From assembly GCF_001854765.1 (NCBI RefSeq), contig NZ_LJJE01000063.1, forward strand, positions 248,001 through 312,000: DNA of 64,000 nt, written 5' to 3'. The notes beneath the pieces are model-generated. The model searched no databases. It worked only from the letters and a program-made list of their open reading frames with translations, and was not told where the DNA came from. This DNA is from Vibrio sonorensis (GTDB taxonomy: Bacteria; Pseudomonadota; Gammaproteobacteria; Enterobacterales; Vibrionaceae). Shown piece after piece: positions 46,669-55,934 of this stretch. Position 1 is the first letter of the stretch, and each line of letters begins with the position of its first letter. The position numbers and the translations under genes were made by a program.

Positions 46669-47161
46669 AGCTTTTCTCGTTTTGGTTGACATTGCTTACT
46701 TTTATCGAGGATGTTGGGCAGACAGAGACACATGCACCACAGCCAGAACAATCCTCAAGCGACAATCTTGGTTCGGCGACTTTGCCTACTTGCAACTTGA
46801 ACTGAATGGCCATCGGTTCACAGCTTTCGCTACAACTGCGGCATTCAACATTTTTGTTTGCTAGGCAAGAGTCAGCAATTGACGCTTTTATATTCCAAGG
46901 AGGTAAAGAACGATCTAAGAATAAATTTTCGGGACAGACATCGGCACATTGGTAACAGAAGGTACATTCATCTTTTTCAAAGTGGACGGTTGGAAAACCG
47001 CCATCACCCAGCGCGATGATATTGGTCTCACAACTTTCAACGCACTTGCCACAACGGGTGCAATCACGAGTAAACTGCTCAGGTTGTTTTAGCCATGGCA
47101 GGTGGGGCTCGGTATTGTTCCGCAAGCTCGGTTTGAAAAATCGTCTTCTGGATATATCCAC
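46655..47161 (-). CDS. napF: ferredoxin-type protein NapF
   Basis: The 168-residue protein starts with GTG at 47161 (MDISRRRFFKP). It holds three or four Cys clusters for [4Fe-4S] groups: CTRCGKCVESCE, CTFCYQCADVCP, CRSCSESC and CSGCGACVSVCP. NapF acts in the cytoplasm in NapA maturation. It is the first gene of the nap operon, and its frame overlaps napD by 14 bp. Confidence 0.93.
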   Translation of the reverse strand: MDISRRRFFKPSLRNNTEPHLPWLKQPEQFTRDCTRCGKCVESCETNIIALGDGGFPTVHFEKDECTFCYQCADVCPENLFLDRSLPPWNIKASIADSCLANKNVECRSCSESCEPMAIQFKLQVGKVAEPRLSLEDCSGCGACVSVCPTSSIKVSNVNQNEKSYVSE

Positions 47162-47243
47162 GTTTCTTTTGTCTGCTAAAAGGAATTATGAATGAATGTT
47201 AGTTCACATAATTCGTTAATAAATCGTCATTTCTCAGTAAAAA

Positions 47244-47249
47244 ATTGTA
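47244..47249 (-). promoter_or_regulatory. likely -10 element of the nap promoter
   Basis: TACAAT on the minus strand lies 28 bp from the NarP box and would start transcription near 47237, about 75 nt before napF. With that start the NarP box centres near -42.5 and the FNR-like site near -71, close to the E. coli napF layout (about -44.5 and -64.5). Confidence 0.5.
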
Positions 47250-47271
47250 GTTTTTGACATATTTATATAAA

Positions 47272-47287
47272 TACCCCTTAGGGGGTA
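47272..47287. promoter_or_regulatory. NarP/NarL 7-2-7 operator in the nap-narQP intergenic region
   Basis: TACCCCT-TA-GGGGGTA is a perfect inverted pair of heptamers with the two-base spacing that NarP requires. It lies upstream of napF and between the two divergent units, so it probably controls nap and possibly narQP. Confidence 0.85.
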
Positions 47288-47301
47288 ATTGGCTAAAGCT
47301 C

Positions 47302-47315
47302 TTGTTTTAGATCAA
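47302..47315. promoter_or_regulatory. FNR-like site upstream of the NarP box
   Basis: TTGTT-TTAG-ATCAA matches the FNR consensus TTGAT-N4-ATCAA with one mismatch. It lies on the upstream side of the NarP box relative to napF, as in known nap promoters, and suggests oxygen-responsive control. Confidence 0.7.
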
Positions 47316-47376
47316 TAAAAACCATGGGTTAAGGCCTCATATTTGCGACTATAAATATGGGAAATATCAATAGAGC

Positions 47377-49109
47377 ATGGTTGTGATTTTCGAAAGGGAA
47401 GGAAAGCGTATTAAAAAGGCAGCAAAACGTTCGGTAACAAGTACAGTTGCTAAAGCCATGCTACTCATCTTGTTGTTGTCTGTAATGATAACCAGCTTTG
47501 CGATAATCACGCTGGCGTCGAGCCTGAACGATGCCGAAGCGGTAAATGTCGCGGGCTCTATGCGTATGCAAAGCTATCGATTGGCCCATGATATTCAAAC
47601 CAACTCCGGTCAGTATGCTCTGCATATCGCTCAGTTTGAGAAATCGATTTACTCTCCTTCGATGAAGGCGCTACAGAACTGGACAGTCCCAGACGATATC
47701 ACCCATGACTATTACCAGTTAATCACTCGTTGGCATGAACTCAAGCACGTCCTCAAAGGGCAAAACAAGCAAGCATACTTAGATTTGGTGGCTGGTTTTG
47801 TAAGTCAAATAGACGCCTTTGTGTTTAAACTGCAAGAGTTCTCGGAACGAAAACTTATCAAGTTAGCTTGGGTAGGGGGCTTAGGTCTAGGTGGTGTCTT
47901 ACTTATTTCCGTGTTTGTAGTGTATTTTGTTCGCGGCCAGATAGTGGCACCTTTGCGGGCACTGGTTTTAGCAAGTGAACAAATTAAAACTCGTAGTTTC
48001 AACGTGCAACTACCAGAATCGGGTGAAACAGAGCTGGGTGTTTTGACGCGGGCATTTAACAAAATGGCTTACGATCTTGGGATGCTCTATCGCGGGATGG
48101 AAAAAGCCGTTAATGAGAAAACTCACAAGCTACAACACGCCAATCAATCTTTGAAAGTTCTTTACGATTGCTCACAAGAATTGACGGCATCTCGAATTAC
48201 CATCGATAACTTTCAAGCGATACTAAAACACCTTGTTTCTGTCGAAGGTATCGAAGGGGTCGAACTCGAAATCAATGAAATAGCAGAAAAAAGCATAAGG
48301 CTGTCTGAGGGTAAAACCATAGTGGATGGGGATAAGAAACAGCCCCTCATGCTCGATGGACTTCACCTTGGTAACTTACACTGGAAATCAGGCTTCCTTG
48401 CCCGGATCAGGCGTTAATTGATAACTTTGTTCAAATTCTATCGAGAGCTATCTATTACAATCATGCACAAAGGCAATCAGAGCAACTGATTATAATGGAA
48501 GAAAGGGCGACGATTGCTCGTGAACTTCACGACTCCCTTGCGCAATCCCTCTCTTATCTAAAGATACAAGTGAGTCTGCTCAAACGCAGTATCAACAGAT
48601 CGGATAAATCATACAGTGGTGAACAAACTCAAGAGTTTATCAAAGAGCTAGATTCAGGCTTATCAGCAGCCTATACCCAGTTAAGGGAGCTACTAACCAC
48701 TTTCCGACTCACGATAAAAGAGGGCAGCTTTGGCCATGCATTGCAGCAAATGTTGCTGCAATTGAATGAGCAAACGAGCGCAAAAATCGATCTTAACAAT
48801 GAAATGTCCTCAGCAGAAATGGATGCACACCAGAAGGTCCATTTACTGCAGTTGATCAGAGAAGCGACTATCAATGCTATAAAGCATGCTGATGCTAGTT
48901 TAATTGAGGTGTCTTGCCGAGAAAGAGGCACTGAGCTAACCGTTAAGGTTAGCGATAACGGTAAAGGTTTTGACAAACACCATGCTCAGCTTAACCATTA
49001 TGGTATGAGTATTATGGAAGAAAGGGCGTCGCGACTAGGTGGCACGCTGCAAATTGAATCATCACTCGGGAAAGGTACCGACGTTTCCCTCGTGTTTTTT
49101 AAGTCTTAG
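47377..49109 (+). CDS. narQ: nitrate/nitrite sensor histidine kinase NarQ, interrupted by one frameshift
   Basis: Two frames join around 48394-48398. Adding one base (TTCC to TTCCC) restores HWKSGFPCPDQALIDNFVQIL and about 577 residues. The N-terminal membrane helix (residues 27-47) leads to the P-box VNVAGSMRMQSYRLAHDI that binds nitrate. TM2, HAMP and the HisKA_3 box EERATIARELHDSLAQSLSYLK (His phosphoacceptor) follow, then the HATPase motifs REATINAIKHA and DNGKGFD. It phosphorylates NarP, whose gene follows ten bases downstream. Confidence 0.92.
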
Positions 49110-49119
49110 GAGGCAAGGT

Positions 49120-49749
49120 TTGACAACATTTCGAGTCATGTTGGTAGATGACCATCCATTAATGCGCAGGGGTATCAAGCAACTGCTAAATTTCGAAGAA
49201 GAGTTTGATGTGGTTGCAGAAGCCAGCAGTGGCGCGGAAGCCGTTGCTCTTGCCCATGACCATACGCCCGATTTAATCCTTTTAGACCTCAATATGAAGG
49301 GTATGTCTGGTTTGGATACGCTCAAGGCGCTAAGAGCCGATGAGTGCGATGCAACGATAGTAATACTTACAGTATCTGACAGCCCACAAGATATAGAAGC
49401 CTTGGTTTCTGCTGGGGCAGATGGCTATTTGCTTAAAGATACCGAGCCAGAAGAGTTAGTCACGCTATTGCGAAGTTCACTAACAGGTCAGAAGGCTTAC
49501 AGTGATGTGGTGGCAGAATATCTTAAAAACCGAAGTGTACAGGAAGACGTATTTACAACTTTAACGGAAAGAGAAACGCAAATTCTCACTGAAGTTGCGA
49601 AAGGTTTTCGCAACAAGCAGATTGCGCAGCGACTGTTTATTTCAGAGTCTACGGTAAAAGTTCATATGAAGAGTTTGTTGAAAAAACTTCAAGTCCCATC
49701 AAGAACAGCCGCCACAGTGTTGTACTTAGAAAGGTATGGCGATAGATAG
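49120..49749 (+). CDS. narP: nitrate/nitrite response regulator NarP
   Basis: The start is set at TTG 49120, six bases after AGGAGG, giving 209 residues that begin TTFRVMLVDDHPLMRRG. The longer in-frame start at 49039 would lie inside narQ and has no site. The receiver domain has the phospho-Asp in LILLDLNMKGMSG and the Lys in LLKDTEP. The C-terminal LuxR-type HTH reads LTERETQILTEVAKGFRNKQIAQRLFISESTVKVHM. It binds 7-2-7 sites such as that at 47272. It is the last gene of narQP, with a strong terminator. Confidence 0.95.
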   Translation: MTTFRVMLVDDHPLMRRGIKQLLNFEEEFDVVAEASSGAEAVALAHDHTPDLILLDLNMKGMSGLDTLKALRADECDATIVILTVSDSPQDIEALVSAGADGYLLKDTEPEELVTLLRSSLTGQKAYSDVVAEYLKNRSVQEDVFTTLTERETQILTEVAKGFRNKQIAQRLFISESTVKVHMKSLLKKLQVPSRTAATVLYLERYGDR

Positions 49750-49770
49750 TTTACCAATAGTTTAAGATAA

Positions 49771-49798
49771 AAATAAGGCTCCGTTAGGAGCCTTATTT
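49771..49798. terminator. bidirectional terminator between narP and dcuC
   Basis: AAATAAGGCTCC / GGAGCCTTATTT is a perfect 12-bp stem with loop GTTA. It lies 21 bp past narP and 20 bp before the dcuC stop, and it can serve both convergent genes. Confidence 0.88.
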
Positions 49799-49817
49799 CG
49801 ATGATTTAAGTAGCTTT

Positions 49818-51185
49818 TTAAGCCGTCATTGGCACAAGGATTAGCGTGCCGATGATCACGGTGACAAGGCCACCTAATACCGGAACGGATGTGCGTTTCA
49901 CTACTTCAAATGGACTGATCTTGGCCATACCAGACGTTGCAACAACCACACCAGAAACTGGTGAAATAGTTCGACCCAAGTTTGAAGCTTGCAACATTGG
50001 AATGATTAAGAAAGCAGGGTTTAGTCCCATTTTCGCAGCTAAGGAAGGGGCTAGTTCTACAAACGCGTAAAAAGGAGCGTTGCCCGAACCCGTAGCAATG
50101 GCAGCGGCAACGGTTAGACCAGTTAGTATTAACATTAGGGCAATACCGCCAGCGCCAGCAGACTCAGCTAGGTGCAGAAGGTTATCAATCGCACCAATGG
50201 ACATCAGACCTTGTGCGAATACACCAGCGGAGACCAAAAGCATAACGACACCTTTAAACGCATCAGCCATACCTTCGTAACAAGACTCAAGATCCTCTAG
50301 TGTCTTTTTGCCATCAAATCGCTTGGTGAAGAAGTCTACGACTGCGCCAAGGAAGATAGACAAGACAACGATCGTGTATATATCGAGTGACAAACCTGGA
50401 ATTGTTTCACCGTTGAAGACAAAAACACCGACAATCGGTAGGAAAGGCAGCGCTGCATAGTAAGAAGGTGCGTTTACTTCAATTTCAGAAACGTCTATGC
50501 GTTCCATTGGAGAGTTCTCTTTCACATCCAGATACTTGTTCCAGAAGTATGCCGAGATAGACATTACCGCAATGGCACAGAACGAAACTGGTAGTACTGT
50601 TTCAACAGCAAATACGTGTAAAGGAAGCCCGGACTTCTCTGCTGCGATTACTACATCGCCCGAAGTAGGAGAGAGAATTATTGCAGCGGGTGACGCACAG
50701 ACAGCTGTCGCGGCAGGTCTTGAAATTCCCATCGCGGTCATCATCGGGAACAAGGTAGCCATTAACAGCACGCCAAGCCCAGTCGCTGAGCTAACGGCTA
50801 GAGACATCAAGCAGGCGACGATATAAGCTGCAACCAAAAGAATGTAAGGTGACTTGATGACGGATAGAGGCTTAGAAAATTGTTTAACAACGACATTGTT
50901 TGCCCCGATATGTGTCATGTAGGCAGCAAATCCACATAACAACATGATCTGCATACCCAAACCGCCACCGCGGTATTGAAGCATGTATTTCACATACTCA
51001 AGTGCGTCAGTAAACAGGTTTCCGGTAGGGTCAACTTTGGATGGCAACACGGTGTGGCCAAGTAAACCCGTCACTATAAGTAACAAGATACCTGCGGTAA
51101 GTAAGACGCCAGCCGGACGGTAATTCTTTACGATGAAATAGCCGACAGCTACGGTTACAACTAACCCTATTAAGAGCTCTAACAT
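49818..51185 (-). CDS. dcuC: anaerobic C4-dicarboxylate transporter DcuC
   Basis: The start is chosen at ATG 51185, with AGAGG seven bases upstream (the frame runs on to 51209). The 455 residues form about twelve helices. The DcuC-family core is ATGSGNAPFYAFVELAPSLAAKMGLNPAFLIIPMLQASNLGRTISPVSGVV near the C-terminus, and SSATGLGVLLMATLFP near residue 130. DcuC exchanges or exports succinate and takes up fumarate under anaerobic conditions. That fits the neighbouring nitrate-respiration genes. It is convergent with narP across the terminator. Confidence 0.9.
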   Translation of the reverse strand: MLELLIGLVVTVAVGYFIVKNYRPAGVLLTAGILLLIVTGLLGHTVLPSKVDPTGNLFTDALEYVKYMLQYRGGGLGMQIMLLCGFAAYMTHIGANNVVVKQFSKPLSVIKSPYILLVAAYIVACLMSLAVSSATGLGVLLMATLFPMMTAMGISRPAATAVCASPAAIILSPTSGDVVIAAEKSGLPLHVFAVETVLPVSFCAIAVMSISAYFWNKYLDVKENSPMERIDVSEIEVNAPSYYAALPFLPIVGVFVFNGETIPGLSLDIYTIVVLSIFLGAVVDFFTKRFDGKKTLEDLESCYEGMADAFKGVVMLLVSAGVFAQGLMSIGAIDNLLHLAESAGAGGIALMLILTGLTVAAAIATGSGNAPFYAFVELAPSLAAKMGLNPAFLIIPMLQASNLGRTISPVSGVVVATSGMAKISPFEVVKRTSVPVLGGLVTVIIGTLILVPMTA

Positions 51186-51434
51186 AGATGGCCTCTGTAA
51201 ATTAAACAAAAAGATAATAAGTGTTTCAATTCGTGTCAGAGAATGTACATAAAACGACTGAACAGAACGAGTGCTAAGTGCTTAAGAGATGATCCAAAAC
51301 AAAAAAATAGTGAATCTTTATTGCGTAGTTACTTATATTGGAAGATTTGATTCAGGTGGCTAATAATATAATTGAATTGCTAAAGGTGTGGGATATTATA
51401 CTGTAAATTAAAAAACAGCGAATAGGCAGTGAAT

Positions 51435-52229
51435 TTACGCAGTTATAACACTGGGACTTGGTGATAATGCTTTGGGCATAGCAAGGAAGTAGCCTTGAAA
51501 CATATCTATATCTAGCTGTCGCATAGCCGCGTATTGCTGGCTGGTTTCTATACCCTCTATTACGATTTGAGCACCAATGGACTGAGCCAGTTTTATACCA
51601 CTTAGCAAAGGCTCGGTAATGCCATCGATGTACTGTAACAATAGTGAACGATCGAGCTTTAAAATCGAAGGGCGGATACTCTCAACACGTTCTCGATTGG
51701 AAGCCTCTGTTCCAAAATCGTCAACGGCGATTCTAAATCCATTATCAGCCAGTCCGTCCATCGCTTGCTTGAGGTTAGCTTCGTTATTTGCCGAGAGTTC
51801 GACCAACTCCATTACCATTTGAGACCGGTCTATATCGAGATCATCCAACCTTTTTGCAAGTAAGCTGGCGTTTATATCCATAAGTGCATAGTACTCTCCG
51901 ACCGACGGAAGGACATTGAGAAATAGATTTAATTTGCGATAGTTGGATTTGGAAAAGTTGCGAATGTGAATAACGCGACTTAAACGCTCTACGCTAACTT
52001 TATCTTCCATAGAGACGTTGCTTGAATGGAAGAATAGGTCCGGGCGAATCTGACTGCCGTCGTCTTTTTTTAATCTGACTAGCGCTTCGACGCCAATAAT
52101 ATTTTCATTACGGCAAAATATAGGTTGATAGACGCTACTCAAAGTCAGATCTTTATATCTTGCTTGAAAGTGACCAGAGTCATTTTCTTCAAGGCATTGT
52201 TCAAACTGTTGATGAGTGGAAAGCATCAT
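51435..52229 (-). CDS. EAL-domain protein, likely cyclic-di-GMP phosphodiesterase
   Basis: The start is taken at ATG 52229 (or the adjacent ATG at 52226), because the upstream extension to 52343 starts with TTG and lacks a site. About 264 residues form a stand-alone EAL domain: GVEALVRLKKDDG, LFLNVLPS, MELVELS, VDDFGTEASN, LKLDRSL and IEGIETSQQYAAM...FQGYFLAMP. The EAL, DDFG, Lys and Glu residues needed for metal and substrate are present, so it may be active. A few positions differ from the consensus (DDFGTEASN for DDFGTGYSS), which could reduce activity. Confidence 0.82.
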   Translation of the reverse strand: MMLSTHQQFEQCLEENDSGHFQARYKDLTLSSVYQPIFCRNENIIGVEALVRLKKDDGSQIRPDLFFHSSNVSMEDKVSVERLSRVIHIRNFSKSNYRKLNLFLNVLPSVGEYYALMDINASLLAKRLDDLDIDRSQMVMELVELSANNEANLKQAMDGLADNGFRIAVDDFGTEASNRERVESIRPSILKLDRSLLLQYIDGITEPLLSGIKLAQSIGAQIVIEGIETSQQYAAMRQLDIDMFQGYFLAMPKALSPSPSVITA

Positions 52230-52457
52230 TGGTTTTGGGTACCTGCACTTTAGTACTATGAAAATAAAATTCTCGTTTACAATTCTCGATAATATTGACG
52301 TGGCTAATAGGCTGTCAATAAGTGAAAGGGTATCAATAGACAACTATCTAAATAAAAATCGACATAAATCAATTTATCGACACAAAGGGGAATAATTATC
52401 CGTGCTTCAATCTAAAGAACTAGAGTGTAATTGATAATTGTTTGAATAGTCGAAAAG

Positions 52458-53246
52458 CTATCTCTCATCAAAAAAATCTTTATTGCGAATATATTTACTC
52501 ATCAAATGGTAGGAAAATGGACGAATTATCCAAGACGTCAATGAGCGCCAAAACCGGATAAGTGTTGGTGTGTTTTCGTAAATTTTGCCATTGTAAAGCC
52601 ACAGCATTTTACCCACTTGCCAGTAGATGAATGGCAAGGGAGGTAAAAAAGTGACGATATCCAGATCGCAGCAAATTCGATAGGTTTTGTGGTGCAACAA
52701 GTAGTGCTTTTTGAAGTTGATAAAGCCGACTGCGGGCTGCCCGAAAGTGACGACGCGTTTTACAGACTTTGGATTATTGAACTCTAGTATATCAGCGCAA
52801 ACGCAAGCCAAAGCGCCACCTGAAGAATGGCCGGTGATAGTGATGCGAAAGCCCTGACGTATTAGGGGAGTAAGGATGCTGTTGAGCTTATCGATAACCG
52901 ATTGCCCAAGTATGTCGTCCCGATGTGTTGGCAAACTCTCTTGGCTGAGTAGGGAGTAGTATCCCGCGTGAATATGGTAGTGACGGCCATAGTTACGCAT
53001 GCTTCTTGGCCAAAGTTTCAAATTGAGCAGCCAGTCCACCGGATTGTGGGACCCTTTTATGACGACGATTACTTCACTACTATGCTTGCTTCGCAGAACC
53101 CTGATAAACGGGCGACCAAACCGATTTGCAATGATACGTTGCCCATTGGGGGCGAAGCCGTAACGCGTATGCCTAAAGACCCGTTGATAGGTTAAGTTAC
53201 ACAAAATTGCGTAACGTTCGTATTGATATCTTTTCAGCTTTTTCAT
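52458..53246 (-). CDS. lipase class 3 family protein
   Basis: The start is uncertain: ATG 53246 (MKKLKRYQYERYA) is preferred over the GTG at 53273, and neither has a clear site. The 262 residues show the class 3 alpha/beta-hydrolase layout. The nucleophile elbow is TGHSSGG with catalytic Ser near residue 140, the Asp lies in CDLDIVTFLPP, and the His in SYHLMSKYI. VIKGSHNPVDWLLNL is the typical oxyanion-side segment. No signal peptide is visible, so it is probably intracellular. It could act on monoacylglycerol or another lipid. Confidence 0.82.
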   Translation of the reverse strand: MKKLKRYQYERYAILCNLTYQRVFRHTRYGFAPNGQRIIANRFGRPFIRVLRSKHSSEVIVVIKGSHNPVDWLLNLKLWPRSMRNYGRHYHIHAGYYSLLSQESLPTHRDDILGQSVIDKLNSILTPLIRQGFRITITGHSSGGALACVCADILEFNNPKSVKRVVTFGQPAVGFINFKKHYLLHHKTYRICCDLDIVTFLPPLPFIYWQVGKMLWLYNGKIYENTPTLIRFWRSLTSWIIRPFSYHLMSKYIRNKDFFDER

Positions 53247-53358
53247 TGTGCCAAAGCGCAGATGGTTTAGCACAGTTTGCTCTGATTTGATGAAGATGAG
53301 ATGACAAATCTAGCTCTAAGTTAAAGCTTAGTGTTGGCTGAATTTAGTGAGACTTGGC

Positions 53359-54165
53359 TTAGCTGAGCTGAATAACCGAGTACAGCTGGATATATTTTCT
53401 GACCAAGGTTTGATTGACACTTCTGCGCAAGGGGTGAGTGAACTTAACGTAATATGGGCTGAGGTTAAACTTAGTCTCCAGCGCGCTTGCCATTATAGAG
53501 TCGCTTCGATAAAGGCTTATTCCTTGGGCGCTATAGTCTTCGATTTCATCTGGTAAATGTCCTGTCCACCAGTGTAACAACTCGCGACTTTGCTTACTTC
53601 GCGTTATCCAGTGATCAGTAAGCAGAAGCAGCAAATCATTAGGCTGGATGGCAAATCCGTACTCATTTTGCCACTGGCTAATCGATTTATAGAGTTTTTT
53701 ACGACAAGTATCTCCAGCACTAACAAGGTGTGAGGTAAGGATCCACACGGTACCAGCATCAGAGCTTACTCGGTAATGAAAAGGCAGTTCGGTAACAGGG
53801 AAGGTTTCTATAGGAGCAAAATCGCATTGATGACCAAATTCATTAAGTGTTCTTGCCAGCCTTCTGGCAAAGGCTAACCCCAAGTGGTGTTCACTCATGC
53901 CTTGATTGTGAATGGTTGGATAGTGTTTCTCTGCTAACTTCATGCAATCGGCTTGAAATTCATTAACACTTTGAATCAGTACATCTAAAAGCAAAAGAGT
54001 CTCTCCATGACCTTTATTAACTAGCGACGAAAGAGTAGCACACTTTACCACAGCGCCATGGGTAAAATAACAACGATTTGATCTCACACGCTTTTTCATC
54101 ACCCAGCTAAAAACACACACCAAACCTGAAAACCGGATGGCTATTATTAATATCAAAAACATCAC
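53359..54165 (-). CDS. hypothetical protein, unrecognised
   Basis: The 268-residue frame starts with a short hydrophobic segment (MFLILIIAIRFSGLVCVFSW), then mixed alpha/beta text. There is a His/Cys-poor middle (FAPIETFPVTELPFHYRVSS) and a Trp-rich strand (LLLLTDHWITRSKQSRELLHWWTGHLPDEIEDYS). I recognise no family. The hydrophobic start may be spurious: ATG 54099 (MKKRVRSNRCYF) is an alternative. It is on the same strand as the lipase gene, 85 bp away, and may be co-transcribed. Confidence 0.55.
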   Translation of the reverse strand: MMFLILIIAIRFSGLVCVFSWVMKKRVRSNRCYFTHGAVVKCATLSSLVNKGHGETLLLLDVLIQSVNEFQADCMKLAEKHYPTIHNQGMSEHHLGLAFARRLARTLNEFGHQCDFAPIETFPVTELPFHYRVSSDAGTVWILTSHLVSAGDTCRKKLYKSISQWQNEYGFAIQPNDLLLLLTDHWITRSKQSRELLHWWTGHLPDEIEDYSAQGISLYRSDSIMASALETKFNLSPYYVKFTHPLRRSVNQTLVRKYIQLYSVIQLS

Positions 54166-54290
54166 TGGTTTTTTTCTATCCAGTTACGCGAGAAATTTAA
54201 TAAAAAGTTAACTATATGTGAATGTTGTGAGTGAAAAATACTCGACTTTGAAGTAACTTAACTTACTTGCATATTAAGTGGAACAAATCC

Positions 54291-54542
54291 ATGTCGGAAA
54301 TAGAGTTAACAAAGCAACAGGTCGCTCAAATGGCTGCGAAACTTCAAGATCACCTCTGCGACGAACACGAGGTAGAGCTCGGTCAGTTTGACGCAGAATT
54401 TTTATTAGAGTTCATTATCAAAGAATTTGGTCCTTCAATCTATAACCAAGGTATTAAAGATGCCGAGCTCCTCATTCATAGAAAGTTCAGTGATCTACAA
54501 GATGAACTGTATCAAGTGGAAAGAGATGACAAATATAAATAA
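54291..54542 (+). CDS. DUF2164 family protein
   Basis: The start is set at ATG 54291, giving 83 residues. It matches DUF2164: LTKQQVAQMAAKLQDHLCDEHEVELGQFDAEFLLEFIIKEFGPSIYNQGIKDAE. It is a small helical, acidic cytosolic protein without recognisable catalytic residues. The role is unknown. Confidence 0.82.
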   Translation: MSEIELTKQQVAQMAAKLQDHLCDEHEVELGQFDAEFLLEFIIKEFGPSIYNQGIKDAELLIHRKFSDLQDELYQVERDDKYK

Positions 54543-54733
54543 AAACAATCACATACATGTTCTTCATTGATGTGGGTTTTAGCTTACATAAGTCGTTCAA
54601 AAATACTGAATGACTCAATCAATTTCTGCGGGTGTATTCCGAAACCGTTTCGATAAATACTTATATTCATTGAGTGACAAGCCAAATAATACTAATAAGC
54701 GGCTTTTTAGAAGAATGACAAGAGAACTGAGCG

Positions 54734-55273
54734 ATGAGCAATGATGTAACTCACTACAACACAATAGCGCGATTGCTTCACTGGGCTTCTGCGCTAACCA
54801 TAATTGGCATGTTTGCCGTAGGCTTGTGGATGGTTGACCTCTCTTATTACAGTGAGTGGTATCGAACTGCGCCACACTGGCACAAGTCAATTGGTATCTT
54901 GTTTGCCGGAGTAACCGTGTTCCGCTTCGTTTGGAAAACAACAACCAAAAGTCCCAAGGTAGAGGGTAAAAGCTATGAGGTCTTTGCAGCTAAGGTAGCT
55001 CACGGGTTTATGTATCTGTTAATCACAACCATAGTTGTCTCTGGGTATCTAATTTCTACGGCAGATGGCCGAGGAATTGACGTATTTGACTGGTTTACCG
55101 TCTCGGGAGCTGGTGCGCTGTTTGTTAATCAAGCAGATATTGCTGGCGAGATACATTTTTACGCCGCTTGGGCATTAATTTTACTTGCTGGTGTTCACGC
55201 GCTAGCAGCCATTAAACATCACGTGATAGATAAAGATAATACGCTACGCAAAATGATAGGAGCTTCAAAATGA
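54734..55273 (+). CDS. cytochrome b561 family protein
   Basis: The 179-residue four-helix membrane protein has the Ni,Fe-hydrogenase-type/b561 pattern. Haem-ligand His candidates lie in ARLLHWASAL, PHWHKSIGI, VAHGFMYLL and LAGVHALAAIKHH. It transfers electrons across the membrane. Its stop overlaps the YceI ATG (ATGA), so the two are translated together, an arrangement common in proteobacteria. Confidence 0.88.
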   Translation: MSNDVTHYNTIARLLHWASALTIIGMFAVGLWMVDLSYYSEWYRTAPHWHKSIGILFAGVTVFRFVWKTTTKSPKVEGKSYEVFAAKVAHGFMYLLITTIVVSGYLISTADGRGIDVFDWFTVSGAGALFVNQADIAGEIHFYAAWALILLAGVHALAAIKHHVIDKDNTLRKMIGASK

Positions 55274-55839
55274 AAAAAACGTTACTTGCTACTGGACTAG
55301 CGTTTGCAATGGCTTTGCCATTCGGTGCAACTGCTGCTGACTATGTAATTGATACAAAAGGGGCTCACGCTTCAATTAACTTCAAAGTTAGTCACCTTGG
55401 ATATAGCTTCATCAAAGGCCGTTTTAACGACTTCAGCGGAGATTTTACATACGATCCAGCGAATGTTGGCGCAGCAAAGGTAAACGTTTCTGTTGATACT
55501 CGTAGCTTAGATTCAAATCACGCTGAACGTGACAAGCACATACGTAGCGCAGATTTTATTGATGCAGCTAAGTACAGTGAAGCAACTTTCAAAAGTACTA
55601 AAGTGGAAGACAAAGGCAACGGTATGTTAGCGATTAGCGGTGACCTTAACCTACATGGTGTGACTAAGGCGATTGTTATTGATGCTGAGTTTATCGGCGC
55701 GGGACAAGACCCGTGGGGCGGTCAACGTGCGGGCTTTGTAGGTACAACACGTTTGGAATTAGCAGACTTCAACATCACAGTGATGGGGCCTTCAAGTTAC
55801 GTTGATATGGAACTACACGTAGAAGGTATCCAAAAGTAA
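55270..55839 (+). CDS. YceI family periplasmic lipid-binding protein
   Basis: The 189-residue protein has a signal peptide (LATGLAFAMALPFGATAADY). It continues with the YceI core: GAHASINFKVSHLGYSFIKGRFNDFSGDFTYDP, VDTRSLDSNHAERDKHIRSADFIDAAKYSEATFKS and LNLHGVTKAIVIDAEFIGAGQDPWGG. The family forms lipocalin-like barrels that bind polyisoprenoid molecules. Coupled translation with b561 suggests a shared redox or quinol-related job. Confidence 0.92.
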   Translation: MKKTLLATGLAFAMALPFGATAADYVIDTKGAHASINFKVSHLGYSFIKGRFNDFSGDFTYDPANVGAAKVNVSVDTRSLDSNHAERDKHIRSADFIDAAKYSEATFKSTKVEDKGNGMLAISGDLNLHGVTKAIVIDAEFIGAGQDPWGGQRAGFVGTTRLELADFNITVMGPSSYVDMELHVEGIQK

Positions 55840-55867
55840 TTTTAAATGGATTGCTTAATAGAGTTGT

Positions 55868-55931
55868 AAAACACCCAAAATGGCTAATGCCAATCAGCAT
55901 AACTGACTGGCATTAGCACAAAGGGTGTTTT
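55868..55931. terminator. long two-part hairpin between yceI and the FNT-CBS gene
   Basis: AAAACACCC pairs with GGGTGTTTT, and inside it GCTAATGCCA pairs with TGGCATTAGC. A T-run follows on the plus strand. It sits between convergent genes and can end both transcripts. Confidence 0.8.
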
Positions 55932-55934
55932 TTC

